Assembly: GCF_002939475.1 (NCBI RefSeq)
Contig: NZ_PKFQ01000001.1
Span: 1-64,000 of the forward strand
Length of the DNA: 64,000 nt
Direction of reading: 5' to 3'
Origin: Streptomyces cinnamoneus
GTDB lineage: Bacteria > Actinomycetota > Actinomycetes > Streptomycetales > Streptomycetaceae
Positions 24,841 through 34,189 of the stretch are shown piece after piece. A model generated the notes under the pieces. That model did not search any database. It was not told the DNA's origin and was given only the letters and a program-made list of their open reading frames with translations. The position numbers and the translations under genes were made by a program. The number at the start of each line of letters is the position of its first letter. Within the stretch, counting starts at the first letter, position 1.

Positions 24841-25315
24841 AGTGCGGATCCGCCAGCGGCACCACGCGGTCGGCCTCGACATCGAACCCTAGAACCGGGT
24901 GGAGCGGATCAGACTCCGGAGTCAACATCACCGGCTTGCCGAGCCGACGCCTGACCGCCCGCAGCAGACGGCACAGCAGATCGACACCGTCCTGGCCCCG
25001 CAGCTCCCGCAGATTAACATCGAAGTCGATAGAGCCAGCCTCATACGCTCGAAAGATCACCAGGAAACCAGTGGCGGGCCAGACCCTCAACAATGCGTCG
25101 GCGCTCTCGCTGCGGACCAGCATGTCCGCAGCTCGCGGCAGCCGAACCGCGACACCGTCCTCGGAGTATTCGCACGACCACCCCTGCGACCGCACCAGAT
25201 CAAGCACCGCTTGCCAGTCCTCGACCGAGGTGTCTGCGACACGCGCATCCGGCAGTGACCCCATCAGGTCAGGGTCGAAGAAGTTCCTGACGTCGTCCCA
25301 CAGCAGATCTGGCAT
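24833..25315 (-). CDS. Conserved Streptomyces hypothetical protein
   Basis: 160 residues starting MPDLLWDDVRNFFDPD at ATG 25315 with GGCGGG just upstream. Features: EYSEDGVAVRLPRAADMLVR, FLVIFRAYEAGSIDFDVNLRELRGQDGVDLLCRLLRAVRRRLGKPVMLTPE. This is a common conserved actinomycete protein of unknown function, possibly an immunity-type protein; that is inference. It lies between two blocks of degenerate CRISPR repeats. Confidence 0.75.
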   Translation of the reverse strand: MPDLLWDDVRNFFDPDLMGSLPDARVADTSVEDWQAVLDLVRSQGWSCEYSEDGVAVRLPRAADMLVRSESADALLRVWPATGFLVIFRAYEAGSIDFDVNLRELRGQDGVDLLCRLLRAVRRRLGKPVMLTPESDPLHPVLGFDVEADRVVPLADPHFS

Positions 25316-25373
25316 CCCGCCATGCTGCCTGGTCACCCCACCCGAATGCAGCCCGGTTCCTTGACGAACCCCA

Positions 25374-25589
25374 TAGAGGCCCCCCGCAAGAGCGAAGAGC
25401 AGCAGCCCGGCGCTACAGGGCTGGGCATGCCACCGGGAACGCCCCCGCAAGCACGGGGAACAGTGCATAGTGCATAGTGCCCAGGCAGCCATACCGCAGC
25501 TCGGAAAACCCCGCACACGCGGGGAGCAGATCGAGCTCCGCCTAGAGTGCTACCGGGAGGTGGGGACACCCCCGCATACGCGGGACCAC
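25374..25589. CRISPR. Degenerate type I-E-like CRISPR remnant
   Basis: Three readable units: 25435-25463 (GGGAACGCCCCCGCAAGCA...), 25502-25529 (CGGAAAACCCCGCACACGC...) and about 25562-25589 (GGGGACACCCCCGCATACG...), plus a worn copy near 25374. Spacing is about 60-67 bases with spacer-length gaps. Repeats differ from each other at many positions, so the array is decayed. It lies between two genes without cas genes. Confidence 0.6.
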
Positions 25590-25711
25590 CGTCTGGGTCG
25601 CCGCGTCCGTGCGTTCCCTAACGATGGTTTTACCGGAAGGACTGCGGCCGTGCCGTACTGTCCAGTGACGGCATAGCGAGCCGTTGGCGCTGGTGCTCTC
25701 GCGCTTGGCAG

Positions 25712-26830
25712 TCAGGATGGATGGACTTGGTCGAAGAGGGCGAGGGCTTCGGCGGGGTCCGGGCTCACGAGGCGTTCCAGACCGGCTGTCGTGATCTTCG
25801 CCCACCTGCCGGCCCGTGCCCACATCTGTTCCTCGAAGGCGCGAACGGCCTCGTCCAGATCTTCGGGGCCGGTGGCGATGGCCTCGGCGAGTTCGGCTCC
25901 TTCAAACATCGCTAGGTTCGCGCCCGCCCCCAAAGGGGGCATCAGATGGGCGGCGTCGCCCAGTAGCGTCACCCCGAAGGCGTGGGTCCAGGTGTGGGAC
26001 ACGGGCAGGACGTAGAGGGGGCGGTGGACGAACATGGTGCCGTGGCGGAGGAGGTCCAGGACGGGAGCGGCCCAGCCGTCGAACAGAGCCAGCAGGCTCG
26101 ATCGCACGGCCTCGACATCGGCCAGGTCCAGGTTCGTGTGCCAATCCAGCGGCGCGCGGAACTGGGCGTACACCTTGACGTGACCGCCGCTGTTGCGCTG
26201 GGCGACGAGAGCTCGGTTCACGCCGTACACAGCCAAGGAACCGTCGCCGATCAACCGGGCGAGGCCAGGGTGGCGGGTGTCGACGTCGTCGAGGGAGGTC
26301 TCGACGAAGGCGACACCGGTGTAGTGCGGCGTCACCGACGAGACCGCCGGGCGGACCCGGGACCAGGCGCCGTCCGCGCCGACCACGAGGTCGAACGTCT
26401 CCTGTCGCCCGTCCGCGAACTCGACCAGTACGCCATCCCGGGTCCCCGGCACCACCTGCGTCACGCCCCGCCCCCACTGAACGTCGAGAGGGCCGAGCAG
26501 CAAGTCACGGAGTTGTCTGCGGTCGATCTCGGGATTGGCCCGGTCGCCTGGACGCGGTCGCCAGTCGCGCAGGACGGTCCCGGCCGTGTCCAGGATGCGC
26601 ATGGCTTGCCCCTCGGGGCGGGACAGCGCCTGGAACTCCGCCAGCAGCCCCGCCTTGTCCAGTGCGAGCTGGCCCAGCCCTTCGTGCAGGTCCAGCGTGC
26701 CACCCGGAGGACGGGCGTCGGGGGCAGCATCGCGTTCGAGGACAGTGACAGGGTGACTATGACGGTGCAGAACACGCGCGAAAGTAAGGCCGGCAGGGCC
26801 ACTCCCGACCACGGCGATACGACGTCTCAT
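25712..26830 (-). CDS. FAD-dependent monooxygenase, TetX-like
   Basis: 372 residues. Rossmann dinucleotide motif VVGSGPAGL (7-15), PRPGDRANPEIDRRQLRDLLL in the substrate domain, DLVVGADGAWSRVRP, and the second FAD motif LLGDAAHLMPPLGAGANLAMFEGAELAEAI, in the order found in group A flavoprotein hydroxylases. It is close in layout to TetX tetracycline destructases and related anthracycline hydroxylases; substrate cannot be told. ATG 26830 is preferred over a start seven codons upstream because the motif then sits at the usual distance. Monocistronic by context. Confidence 0.85.
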   Translation of the reverse strand: MRRRIAVVGSGPAGLTFARVLHRHSHPVTVLERDAAPDARPPGGTLDLHEGLGQLALDKAGLLAEFQALSRPEGQAMRILDTAGTVLRDWRPRPGDRANPEIDRRQLRDLLLGPLDVQWGRGVTQVVPGTRDGVLVEFADGRQETFDLVVGADGAWSRVRPAVSSVTPHYTGVAFVETSLDDVDTRHPGLARLIGDGSLAVYGVNRALVAQRNSGGHVKVYAQFRAPLDWHTNLDLADVEAVRSSLLALFDGWAAPVLDLLRHGTMFVHRPLYVLPVSHTWTHAFGVTLLGDAAHLMPPLGAGANLAMFEGAELAEAIATGPEDLDEAVRAFEEQMWARAGRWAKITTAGLERLVSPDPAEALALFDQVHPS

Positions 26831-27011
26831 GTCGAAACACTGTATTTCCACGACGCCGGGCGAACAGAGCTGACAGCTCTGCCTGACTCAATCCAGCACC
26901 TGGCCGACCTTCCGCTGGCCGGTGGAGAACAGCTGCATGTGACCCCACAGGCATCCGACACCCCTCCGGCAACGTTCAGTCTTTCGCTGCCGCCCCGCCT
27001 GCTGCACCTCC
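26831..27011. other. Intergenic stretch before IS110 stub
   Basis: No gene visible. It should hold the promoter of the minus-strand monooxygenase. Confidence 0.4.
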
Positions 27012-27125
27012 TACGACACACAACGAGCCCGCGGCAAGACCCACACCCAAGTACCCATCCTGCTCGCCCGCCAGCACATCAGCGTCCTTTACGCCATACT
27101 CCGCGACGAAAACCGTCTACGAGAC
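27012..27125 (+). pseudogene. IS110-family transposase C-terminal remnant
   Basis: Reads YDTQRARGKTHTQVPILLARQHISVLYAILRDENR, the C-terminal signature of IS110 transposases (Y-D-x-x-R-A-x-G-K-x-H-x-Q-x-x-x-x-LARR-x-V-x-V-L). The rest is gone. It may come from the same family as the stub at 24766-24840. Confidence 0.65.
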
Positions 27126-27210
27126 CCGCATCCCCGAAGCAGCCGCCGCACGACCCTCGGCGTACCCGTGGTCGCGGTGGGAAGCCCACTCCCCTGAAGG
27201 ACAACTTCCG

Positions 27211-28134
27211 ATGAGTTCACCGCAAAGCATCGAAGTCCCTGACGCCCTGGTCGCGTCGTACACGAGGAACGGTGGAGAAGAGGAACGGACCTGGATCGCA
27301 CGGCTGCCCGCGCTGGTGGCGGAACTGCTCGACCGATGGGACCTGGAGCGCGATGGCGGCATCAAGTCTGGCGAGGCCTCACTGGTGATATTAGTGCGCC
27401 GCACGGACGACACCCGCGCCGCGCTCAAACTCCAGATGCCCCGGGAGGAGACAACCGCCGCACTGATCGGGCTGCGAGCGTGGAACGGCAACGGCATCGT
27501 ACGGCTGCTCGACCACGACCCGGAGAGCAGCGCCGTGCTGCTGGAACGCCTGGACGGCTCACGCACCCTGGCTTCCGTCGAGGACGACGACGTGGCCATG
27601 AACGCCTTGGCCGGACTTATGGCCCGGCTGCACTCCGCCCCAACACCCGAGGGCCTGCGCGGCCTCGGTGACATCGCGCGCGACATGCTGGCGTCCGTGC
27701 CGGCGGCCGTCGCCGCCTTGCCGGACCTCCAGGACCAGCGGCGGCTGCACGGCTGGGCATCGGCCGTCACCGAGCTGGTCGACGAACCCGGCGACCGGAT
27801 GCTGCACTGGGACCTGCACTACGACAACGTGCTCGCCGCCTCGCGCGAGCCATGGCTGGCCATCGACCCCGAACCCCTCGTCGGCGACCCCGGCTTCGAC
27901 CTGTGGCCGGCACTCGACACCGGTTGGGAGAAACCTCACGCCACCGGGGACACTCCCCGACTGGTGCGGCGCCGCTTCGACCTGCTGACCGAGAGGCTCG
28001 GCCTGGACCGCCAGCGCGCGGCCGGCTGGACCCTGGCCCGGCTGCTACAGAACACACTGTGGGACATCGAGGACGGGCGGACCAGCATCGACCCCTCCCA
28101 AACCACCGTGGCCCAGGCGCTGCCCCGCTACTGA
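27211..28134 (+). CDS. Aminoglycoside/hydroxyurea phosphotransferase family kinase
   Basis: 307 residues, the usual length of the APH(6)-type resistance kinases. Catalytic loop LHWDLHYDNVLA with Asp201 and Asn206, followed by AIDPEPLVGDPGFDLWPAL where the Asp binds metal; an ATP-binding Lys is in AALKLQMPREE. The family phosphorylates streptomycin-type aminoglycosides or hydroxyurea; this member might confer resistance, but the substrate cannot be read from sequence. ATG 27211 follows GAAGGA at a good distance. Confidence 0.85.
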   Translation: MSSPQSIEVPDALVASYTRNGGEEERTWIARLPALVAELLDRWDLERDGGIKSGEASLVILVRRTDDTRAALKLQMPREETTAALIGLRAWNGNGIVRLLDHDPESSAVLLERLDGSRTLASVEDDDVAMNALAGLMARLHSAPTPEGLRGLGDIARDMLASVPAAVAALPDLQDQRRLHGWASAVTELVDEPGDRMLHWDLHYDNVLAASREPWLAIDPEPLVGDPGFDLWPALDTGWEKPHATGDTPRLVRRRFDLLTERLGLDRQRAAGWTLARLLQNTLWDIEDGRTSIDPSQTTVAQALPRY

Positions 28135-28334
28135 ACACGTCACCACTGAGGGCACCACACCACCAAACTACCCCAGACCAGCAAATGCCCTCACGACGGG
28201 GTCTTCGAGCCGTACAGGTGCCACGAAGCGACTACCTGCTCAAGACGCCGCCCGACGAGGTACTCAGGGTGCACACCGGCCCCGTGCAGCGGGCACTCAC
28301 CTAGCTCTTCCGACTCCACCCGATGACCATACCC

Positions 28335-28616
28335 TCAGGCAGGGCCCCAGCTCACACGCTTATTCGGGACTGTCACGCCGGTGAAAGTCCGCTGGTAGTC
28401 CCAGTTCCCTGCCGGTGTGCTCTGCGGGGCTTGGGAGAGGTGCTCCAGCCTCACCATGGGATAGTCGGACGGGTCGTGGCTGCTGAGGCGGAGCCCATCC
28501 CCGGGTATCACCACGACGTCATCGCCGTCGGTGCGTTGAGGGAACGTGATGGTGCCGATGTCGATGGTGCTGTAGTAGAGAAGGGGGCGCATGCCGGTGG
28601 AAGACACCAGTGGCAT
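28335..28616 (-). CDS. Small hypothetical protein
   Basis: 93 residues from ATG 28616: MPLVSSTGMRPLLYYSTIDIGTITF ... GNWDYQRTFTGVTVPNKRVSWGPA. Composition looks protein-like, but no ribosome site or relatives are recognised; it may be the tail of a longer lost gene. The sequences on both sides (28135-28334, 28617-28861) show nothing else. Confidence 0.4.
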   Translation of the reverse strand: MPLVSSTGMRPLLYYSTIDIGTITFPQRTDGDDVVVIPGDGLRLSSHDPSDYPMVRLEHLSQAPQSTPAGNWDYQRTFTGVTVPNKRVSWGPA

Positions 28617-28861
28617 GTTGTGGGACCTTACATCCTGCCCCGCCCCGCCCCCTGCAGCGTCCCCGGGTGCCCCGCGCCGGCCTAGCCCGGTGAACGGGGC
28701 CGTCCAGGACGACTCCGACGCCGTGATCACGCCGGCCGCATCACGATCACCTCGCCCGTGAACAGACGTTCCGGGAGGCGGGCTTCCGGCTCACGGGTCC
28801 AGTGTCGACTCATCGGCCCCCAGCTGACCACCAGTCTTGCGACCCTGGTTACAGTCCCTTC

Positions 28862-29470
28862 ATGGCAAGTCACCCCTTGGACGGCAACGGCCATGACACG
28901 GCCGTGGTCGTCGCCCACGAGATCTACGGAGTCAACGAGCACATCAACGGCGTCGCCGAGATGCTTAGCCCGTACCGCTGCGATGTCTTCACACCCAGCT
29001 TCCTTCCGCCGGGCGTCGTGTACGCCCGCGAAGACGAGCCCAGGGCATACCGAGAATTCACGCGGGCCCCAGGCGTGGCGGGCATGGGCAACGCACTCGC
29101 GCAGTACACCGACGGCCTTCGTGAACGCTATCGCAGGGTGCTCTGCATCGGCTTCAGCGTCGGGGCCACCAGCACCTGGCTCGCGTCGGAAACCGGCGCT
29201 GTGGACGGCGCTGTGTGCTTCTACGGATCCCGGATCCGCGACTACCTGGACATCCAACCGACTGCCCCGTGCCTCGTCATCTTCGCCGAGCAGGAGCCCA
29301 GCTTCTCGGTGCCAGCAGTCGCCGAACGCCTGGCGGGCCGAAAGGGTGTCGTGACGGAGGTGCACCCCTGCCGGCACGGGTTCTGCGACCCCGGCAGTCC
29401 TCACTACTCCGCCGGGCACAGCCGTAAGGCGTGGACCTCGGCCACCCAGTTCCTGGGGCTGCCCCGCTGA
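28862..29470 (+). CDS. Dienelactone hydrolase family protein
   Basis: 202 residues, alpha/beta hydrolase fold. VVVAHEIYGVNEHINGVAEML at the N-terminus is typical of the family; the nucleophile motif is CIGFSVGA, where a Ser replaces the Cys usual in true dienelactone hydrolases, and RHGF supplies the His. Cytosolic. ATG 28862 has no clear Shine-Dalgarno site and may be leaderless. Confidence 0.85.
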   Translation: MASHPLDGNGHDTAVVVAHEIYGVNEHINGVAEMLSPYRCDVFTPSFLPPGVVYAREDEPRAYREFTRAPGVAGMGNALAQYTDGLRERYRRVLCIGFSVGATSTWLASETGAVDGAVCFYGSRIRDYLDIQPTAPCLVIFAEQEPSFSVPAVAERLAGRKGVVTEVHPCRHGFCDPGSPHYSAGHSRKAWTSATQFLGLPR

Positions 29471-29515
29471 CGAGGGACCCCCTCCGGGAGGCACGCCCCA
29501 TACAACATCGTTGCT

Positions 29516-30226
29516 CTAGCGTCCGCCCAGGCTGCTCCCGCCATCGACGTCGAGAACATGCCCGGTAATGAAGCCCGCCTCGTCGGACAGCAAAAACGTC
29601 ACAGCCGCGGCGACATCGTCGGGAGTACCCAGACGCCCCATCGGAATGGACGCGATCGCCCTTCGCTCACCGTCACTGCCGACCGGCCGCGCACGACGGA
29701 ACAGTTCCGTCGCCGTCGGGCCGGGCGACACCGCGTTGGACGTGATGCCATCCGGGGCCAGCTCCAACGCCCACGACCGCGTGCAACCCACCAGCGCGCT
29801 CTTGGCCGCCGCATAGGACGTACGGTCCCTGGCCCCATACGTCGCCCGCGAGGTGATGTTCACGATCCGACCGAACCGCTCCGCACGCATATCCGGCACC
29901 AGCGCCTGGACGATCTGAACCGAAGCACGCAGGTTCAAGTCCACCACTTGGTGCATGACCGCCAAGTCCAGGTCCTCGATGGGCTGGGGATGGGCGATGC
30001 CCGCGTTGTTGACCACCCGGCACACCGCACGCCCCTGGGTCACCTCCTTGAGCATGCGCGCGGTGTCCTCGACATCGGAGAGATCACACCGCAGGAACGT
30101 GCCGGGGAACTCTCCGTCGGGCGCGCTGCGAGCCACACCGATAACCCCGTACCCCTCCTCCGCCAGTCGCCGGGAAACCGCCCACCCGATGCCTTTGCTG
30201 GCGCCAGTGACAAGAACGTCTTTCAT
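29516..30226 (-). CDS. Short-chain dehydrogenase/reductase, FabG-like
   Basis: 236 residues. Cofactor motif TGASKGIG (7-14), VVNNAGIAHP, catalytic Ser in NITSRA and YAAAK, then NAVSPGPTATELF and the C-terminal FITGHVLDVDGG, all as in 3-oxoacyl-reductase-type SDRs. The start is ATG 30226, MKDVLVTGASKG; the frame extends upstream without a start context. It converges with the hydrolase gene, 45 bases apart. Substrate unknown. Confidence 0.9.
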   Translation of the reverse strand: MKDVLVTGASKGIGWAVSRRLAEEGYGVIGVARSAPDGEFPGTFLRCDLSDVEDTARMLKEVTQGRAVCRVVNNAGIAHPQPIEDLDLAVMHQVVDLNLRASVQIVQALVPDMRAERFGRIVNITSRATYGARDRTSYAAAKSALVGCTRSWALELAPDGITSNAVSPGPTATELFRRARPVGSDGERRAIASIPMGRLGTPDDVAAAVTFLLSDEAGFITGHVLDVDGGSSLGGR

Positions 30227-30890
30227 GCCGCTCCTCAAACCCTCGGTTCCGGCCGTTGCTCGCCCCATCCCCTCGCATACGGCCCACCTACACCATAAGA
30301 GCCACACAGCGCCGTGATCGACGAATGCTCAGCCGGCCTGGTCGAATGCTCCCTGGCCAGCTGAAGCGCTCCATCACAGATTTGAGCCCAAGCAGGGTAG
30401 TTGGCACCGTCAGGACTGCGTGAGCTGGGCTATTTGGGGACTTCCGAAGCACGTTTGTGGTCACCGGTGAGGCACCGTACCTGTCATCACTGGCCAGTTG
30501 GCAGCCTTTGTGTTACCAGTACGGAGACGGTACGCCATCAGCTCCTCGCGACGTCTCCAGGAGATGATGGCGGAGCGCGTTCTGAGCTGGGCGGGGCGTC
30601 CGTACCGGCTTCACGAGGGCGCGTCCCGTTTCGGCGGCCAGGGAAGCGCGTCCGGTGCGCGCCAGGCGCGTACGGCCGCCCACGACTGTGCCCCACAGGC
30701 CCGCGCCCTTGCGGCACGGCGGCCCTTCCGAGGCTTCCTCAAAGCCTTGGACAACCCTGAGCAGGCCCTTCACGGCCTTTCATGGCCGAAAACACTCTCC
30801 TCAAGCCCTTCACACAGGCCACTAAATGCGGTGGCCAGCACTGATCACTCATCAGCGCATCAGGGCACTCTTCACGTTTGGGAGAACCTC
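30227..30890. other. Gene-poor interval
   Basis: 664 bases with no convincing gene. An open frame runs through 30498-30890 in phase with the secreted protein downstream, but its composition is poor and the signal peptide clearly starts at 30891. Confidence 0.5.
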
Positions 30891-31256
30891 ATGAGACGAC
30901 TCCGCACCGCGGGTCTGGCACTTCTCGGCGCGACGCTCGCCGCCTCCGTCACGGCGAGCCCGGCCCAGGCGTCGCCGGGCGAGACCCGCACGGTGTGCGC
31001 CGACTCGATGACCCCGGACGGCTGGGTCGACGTGAACTGGGGCACCAGCGCCTCGTGCCGCGTGATGAGCGGCTCGAACATCAAGATGATCAAGCAACTG
31101 GACGGCCTCCCCGTCGGCACCCAGGTCAACGCCTGCGCCAGCGCGCAACCGCCGAAGGGCTGGACCAAGATCCAGACCTACTACAGCGGCGGCTGCGTGG
31201 TCTTCGTCAACTCCTCCTTCACGCCGAACGCCTGGCTGCTGCAGAAGACCTCCTGA
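30891..31256 (+). CDS. Small secreted protein
   Basis: 121 residues with a standard signal peptide: MRRLRTAGLALLGATLAASV followed by TASPAQA, a likely cleavage site after residue 27. The mature 94 residues contain four Cys (VCADSM, ASCRVM, NACASA, GGCVVF) likely to form two disulfides, and PDGWVDVNWGTSASC. GGGAGA precedes ATG 30891. Resembles small SH3-like or inhibitor-like secreted proteins of Streptomyces, but I cannot name it. Confidence 0.75.
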   Translation: MRRLRTAGLALLGATLAASVTASPAQASPGETRTVCADSMTPDGWVDVNWGTSASCRVMSGSNIKMIKQLDGLPVGTQVNACASAQPPKGWTKIQTYYSGGCVVFVNSSFTPNAWLLQKTS

Positions 31257-31639
31257 CCCAAAGGCGGCGAGGGCGCGGCACTCAGTCAAGCAGCCGTCAC
31301 CGACCATTCCACCCGGTCCGGGGCGAGCGTGCGACCCGGTCGTACAGGACGAATGCGAATACGGGGCACAGCACATCGCCTGGCGATGCATCAGCTGGCA
31401 GGACGTCCTCATCAGCCCGTGACGCGCCCACGAACGGCGGCGGCTCTACCCTCGGGCAGGGGCCGGGCCCCCACCGTCGTTCTCTGATCTCCTCACGGAG
31501 GTCGCATCCGAGCCGCCTCCACGGGGCCGAGGGAGTGTGGAGACACTCCATCAGGGCCAGCCGAGGAAGCCGGTTGGTAAAGTCCGTCACCCCACACGCC
31601 TGAAGCGCGCCGTCAGGGCCGCGTTGGCAGTAGGGGTCC
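31257..31639. other. Gene-free interval
   Basis: 383 bases; I see no gene, repeat or clear terminator. Confidence 0.4.
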
Positions 31640-32335
31640 TCAGAGGCAGGCGTGGCCCAGTGCTCGATGGCTCATCCACACCGCAACATCGCACACCCGC
31701 AGCGCACTCACCGTCCCCGGTAGTCCCGCGGCCTGCCTCAGTTCCAGCAGTTGGCGGTGCAGCGTGGCGTCGTCCTCACGCAGCGCGGCATGGAGAGCGA
31801 GCCAGAAGGACGGCGGTCGGCCGACGGCACAGCGGACGCTTCGGTCGTAGACCGGAAGCAGTCGTGGACGCTTGCGGGCCAGAACCTTCCCGGCGATGAC
31901 CCAGTTGACCCCGTATTGCTCGCAGAGCAGACTCCAGGCCTGACCCGCCGGCGAGCCGTCAGCCAGGACCGACACCTCGGCATCAGCCATGTCGATGTCC
32001 CGGGGAATGCCCTCCAGCAGGCCAGACATCCGCACCCCGAGGCGGCCCTCCAGAATGTCCAGCGCAACAGGCGCCGGAACGGTGACCGACAAGGTCTGCA
32101 CCGCGACCATGCCCTCCCCCGTGATCCGGTCGGCAAACTCCGGCCGGCCTCCCCCACCAGCCAGATACTCGAACCGGCTCCCGGTAAACGCCACCGCTCC
32201 GGGTGGCATACCTATGCCGAAGTAACGCCGTAGGTCACCGACGACACGCTCGGAACTCAGCAAGACACGCAACCGCTGGCCCAACGGCGACAACGCTCCA
32301 CCACAAACACCGGATGTTGCGTGAGGAACAGACAT
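31640..32335 (-). CDS. DUF6308 family protein
   Basis: 231 residues from ATG 32335, which has GAAGAAGGA upstream. Conserved-looking parts: SSERVVGDLRRYFG, AFTGSRFEYLAGGG, PAPVALDILEGRLGVRMSGL, GVNWVIAGKVLARKRPRLLP and VYDRSVRC, and VSALRVCDVAVWMSHRALGH. I recognise this as the DUF6308 family, in which the helix-hairpin-like VNWVIAGKLLARKRP segment is constant; the role is unknown. No membrane segment. Confidence 0.72.
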   Translation of the reverse strand: MSVPHATSGVCGGALSPLGQRLRVLLSSERVVGDLRRYFGIGMPPGAVAFTGSRFEYLAGGGGRPEFADRITGEGMVAVQTLSVTVPAPVALDILEGRLGVRMSGLLEGIPRDIDMADAEVSVLADGSPAGQAWSLLCEQYGVNWVIAGKVLARKRPRLLPVYDRSVRCAVGRPPSFWLALHAALREDDATLHRQLLELRQAAGLPGTVSALRVCDVAVWMSHRALGHACL

Positions 32336-33198
32336 GAGAACACCATCCTTCTTCGAGATCTGAGCGGGTGAGGGCGCCAGAAAGTCCTGCCCGAAAAGCA
32401 TGCGAGGACTGCAAGCACCCCCGTTGGGGCCCCTCCTTGGCACAGGAGGTGGCGCGGGCGAGGCGTCGTCCGGGAAGGCCGGAACGCAGTGTGAGAACGC
32501 TGGGATCTGGTCGGCTTTACTCGTCGACGCGTTGGAGCTCCACAGCTCCTCGGTCGCCGGCGACCGGGAGACCGTCGGCAACCCGGCGCCATCGGCTCAG
32601 AGCCGCGATGTCGGGAAGGCCGGTTTCGCGCGGTTCGATGAGCCAGCGGATGACGTATTAGCAGTGGTCGGTGAAGGCATCGCAGCGACCGTCGATCGCA
32701 TGTTCCAGCCATGGCAGGCCTGCGGCGCACCGCCAGGTGGAGGGGATGGTGTGGGTGGAGCGTGCCAGTGCGTCGGCGGCCTTGGCCTCGACGCAACCTG
32801 CACTACGAGCACTGCTGGCTCAGCGGCCGCGAGCCCGGCCCTACCCCTCGACCAGACCCGCCGCGCCCTCTTCGAAGGCGCGGAACCCTGCGAAGCCTGC
32901 GGCGCCGAGCGGCTCGACGAACTCCACCTCCCATTGCCGCCCGGAACGGGCGTCTGATCTATGCCCGAGGATGACCATCGGCGAGAATGTGCACGCCCTG
33001 CCCGAGCAGGATCTCCAGGCGAAACTCGACGACGTCGCCGAGCTGACCGGCAGTGCCCCTCCGCTCGACGGCACCGAAGTCGCCGTCCCCTCGTTCTCTC
33101 GGGGGGGCCAAGCCCAGGTGGCCCGGCCGAGGATGGAGTTCCAGCCGAGGCCGCAGTGGCCTGGTGCCGCCGTCATGGGATGGTCCAAGCTGGCCCGC
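32336..33198. other. Interval of decayed sequence
   Basis: 863 bases without an intact gene. A short stretch at 32842-32957 reads LDQTRRALFEGAEPCEACGAERL, faintly like the Cys-containing tail of DUF6233 proteins. Nothing else is recognisable. Confidence 0.4.
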
Positions 33199-33720
33199 AT
33201 GGACTGGTTACCACTGCTCTCCACGCTGGCCGGTGCCGCGATCGGCATCGTCGCCACGCTCATCGCCGACCGTAATCGGTGGAAGCATGAGGATGTCAAA
33301 GAAGCTGTTCGGCTGCGGCTCGACATCTACACGCAGTACACCACCACCGTGAAGGTCCTCGGTGAGACCCTGCGGGCCTTGGCGGAGCGAGAGCGCCCTT
33401 CCGACGGCGAGCGGGCGCTGGCGCTGCGCGAAGCCTTTCGGAATTCAGGCATAGCCACCGCATCAGAACGGATGTGGCTCATCGCGCCTCAACCCGTCGT
33501 CAAGGCATCCAACAGCGTGTTCCACTGCCTGCGACGCATCTGCGACGGCTACGTCGACGGCGCTGCCGTCAGCAGCCCAGAGGATCGTGCCCGCTGGGAG
33601 GCACGCGGCAAGGCAGCCGCCAAGATGCGCAAACTCATGCGTGAAGATCTCGGCGTAGGTCCACTCACCGAACGTCACAGCTCCCTCCTCAACGATGACA
33701 ACAACCCCGCAGGGCAGTGA
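33199..33720 (+). CDS. Small membrane-anchored hypothetical protein
   Basis: 173 residues from ATG 33199: MDWLPLLSTLAGAAIGIVATLIADR is one N-terminal membrane helix, followed by a cytosolic helical domain (WKHEDVKEAVRLRLDIYTQYTTTVKVLGETLRAL). Such single-pass proteins of about 170 residues are frequent in Streptomyces accessory DNA and have no known role. No clear ribosome site; an in-frame ATG 33175 is possible. Confidence 0.65.
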   Translation: MDWLPLLSTLAGAAIGIVATLIADRNRWKHEDVKEAVRLRLDIYTQYTTTVKVLGETLRALAERERPSDGERALALREAFRNSGIATASERMWLIAPQPVVKASNSVFHCLRRICDGYVDGAAVSSPEDRARWEARGKAAAKMRKLMREDLGVGPLTERHSSLLNDDNNPAGQ

Positions 33721-33802
33721 TCGTGACCGGGGCACAACATCATGAGATGGCACAGCCAGGCGGCAGCCCCCAGGCAGTACCTGGCGACGGTCTGGCGGTG
33801 CC

Positions 33803-33952
33803 GAACACGACCGGCAAGCCGCGCGGATAGTGATCGAGATACGCGACGCCATACTCTACCTGCGTGCTTACGTTCCCCAGGAGGTCTTGGAGCAAGTTCG
33901 AGCTCGCCTTGAAAACGAGAACTCGCACCCAGCCAAGGAGTATCCCGCGTAA
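33803..33952 (+). pseudogene. C-terminal remnant, MAB_1171c/DUF6545-like
   Basis: The last 49 codons of a lost gene: EHDRQAARIVIEIRDAILYLRAYVPQEVLEQVRARLENE and a stop. The ARxVIEIRDaILxLRxY pattern recalls the tail of MAB_1171c-type membrane proteins, but this is from memory of the pattern only. Confidence 0.35.
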
Positions 33953-34189
33953 CCGCCTGCTGGTTACTCATAGCACGACACGGCAAGGCAGACGGGGCGC
34001 CCCTTCTGCGCGGCGATCTGACCGTACCAGTCCTCGGGGGCGTGGACCTGCCTGGCGAGATCGCGTCCTGCGCCAAGTGGCCAAGGCGGATGCTTCACCT
34101 CAAATCCGCAAACTTGCCGCCGACCTTGTCCGTCAATCGATACCGAGCCAATAAGGTTGAAAGTCTTGTTCAACCTGGAAATTCACGGC

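Noticed and set aside
24518..25589. A functional CRISPR-Cas locus
   Set aside because: Repeats are too divergent, arrays too short, and no cas gene is in the window.
30498..30890. N-terminal extension of the secreted protein
   Set aside because: A clear signal peptide with ribosome site begins at 30891; upstream codons look random.
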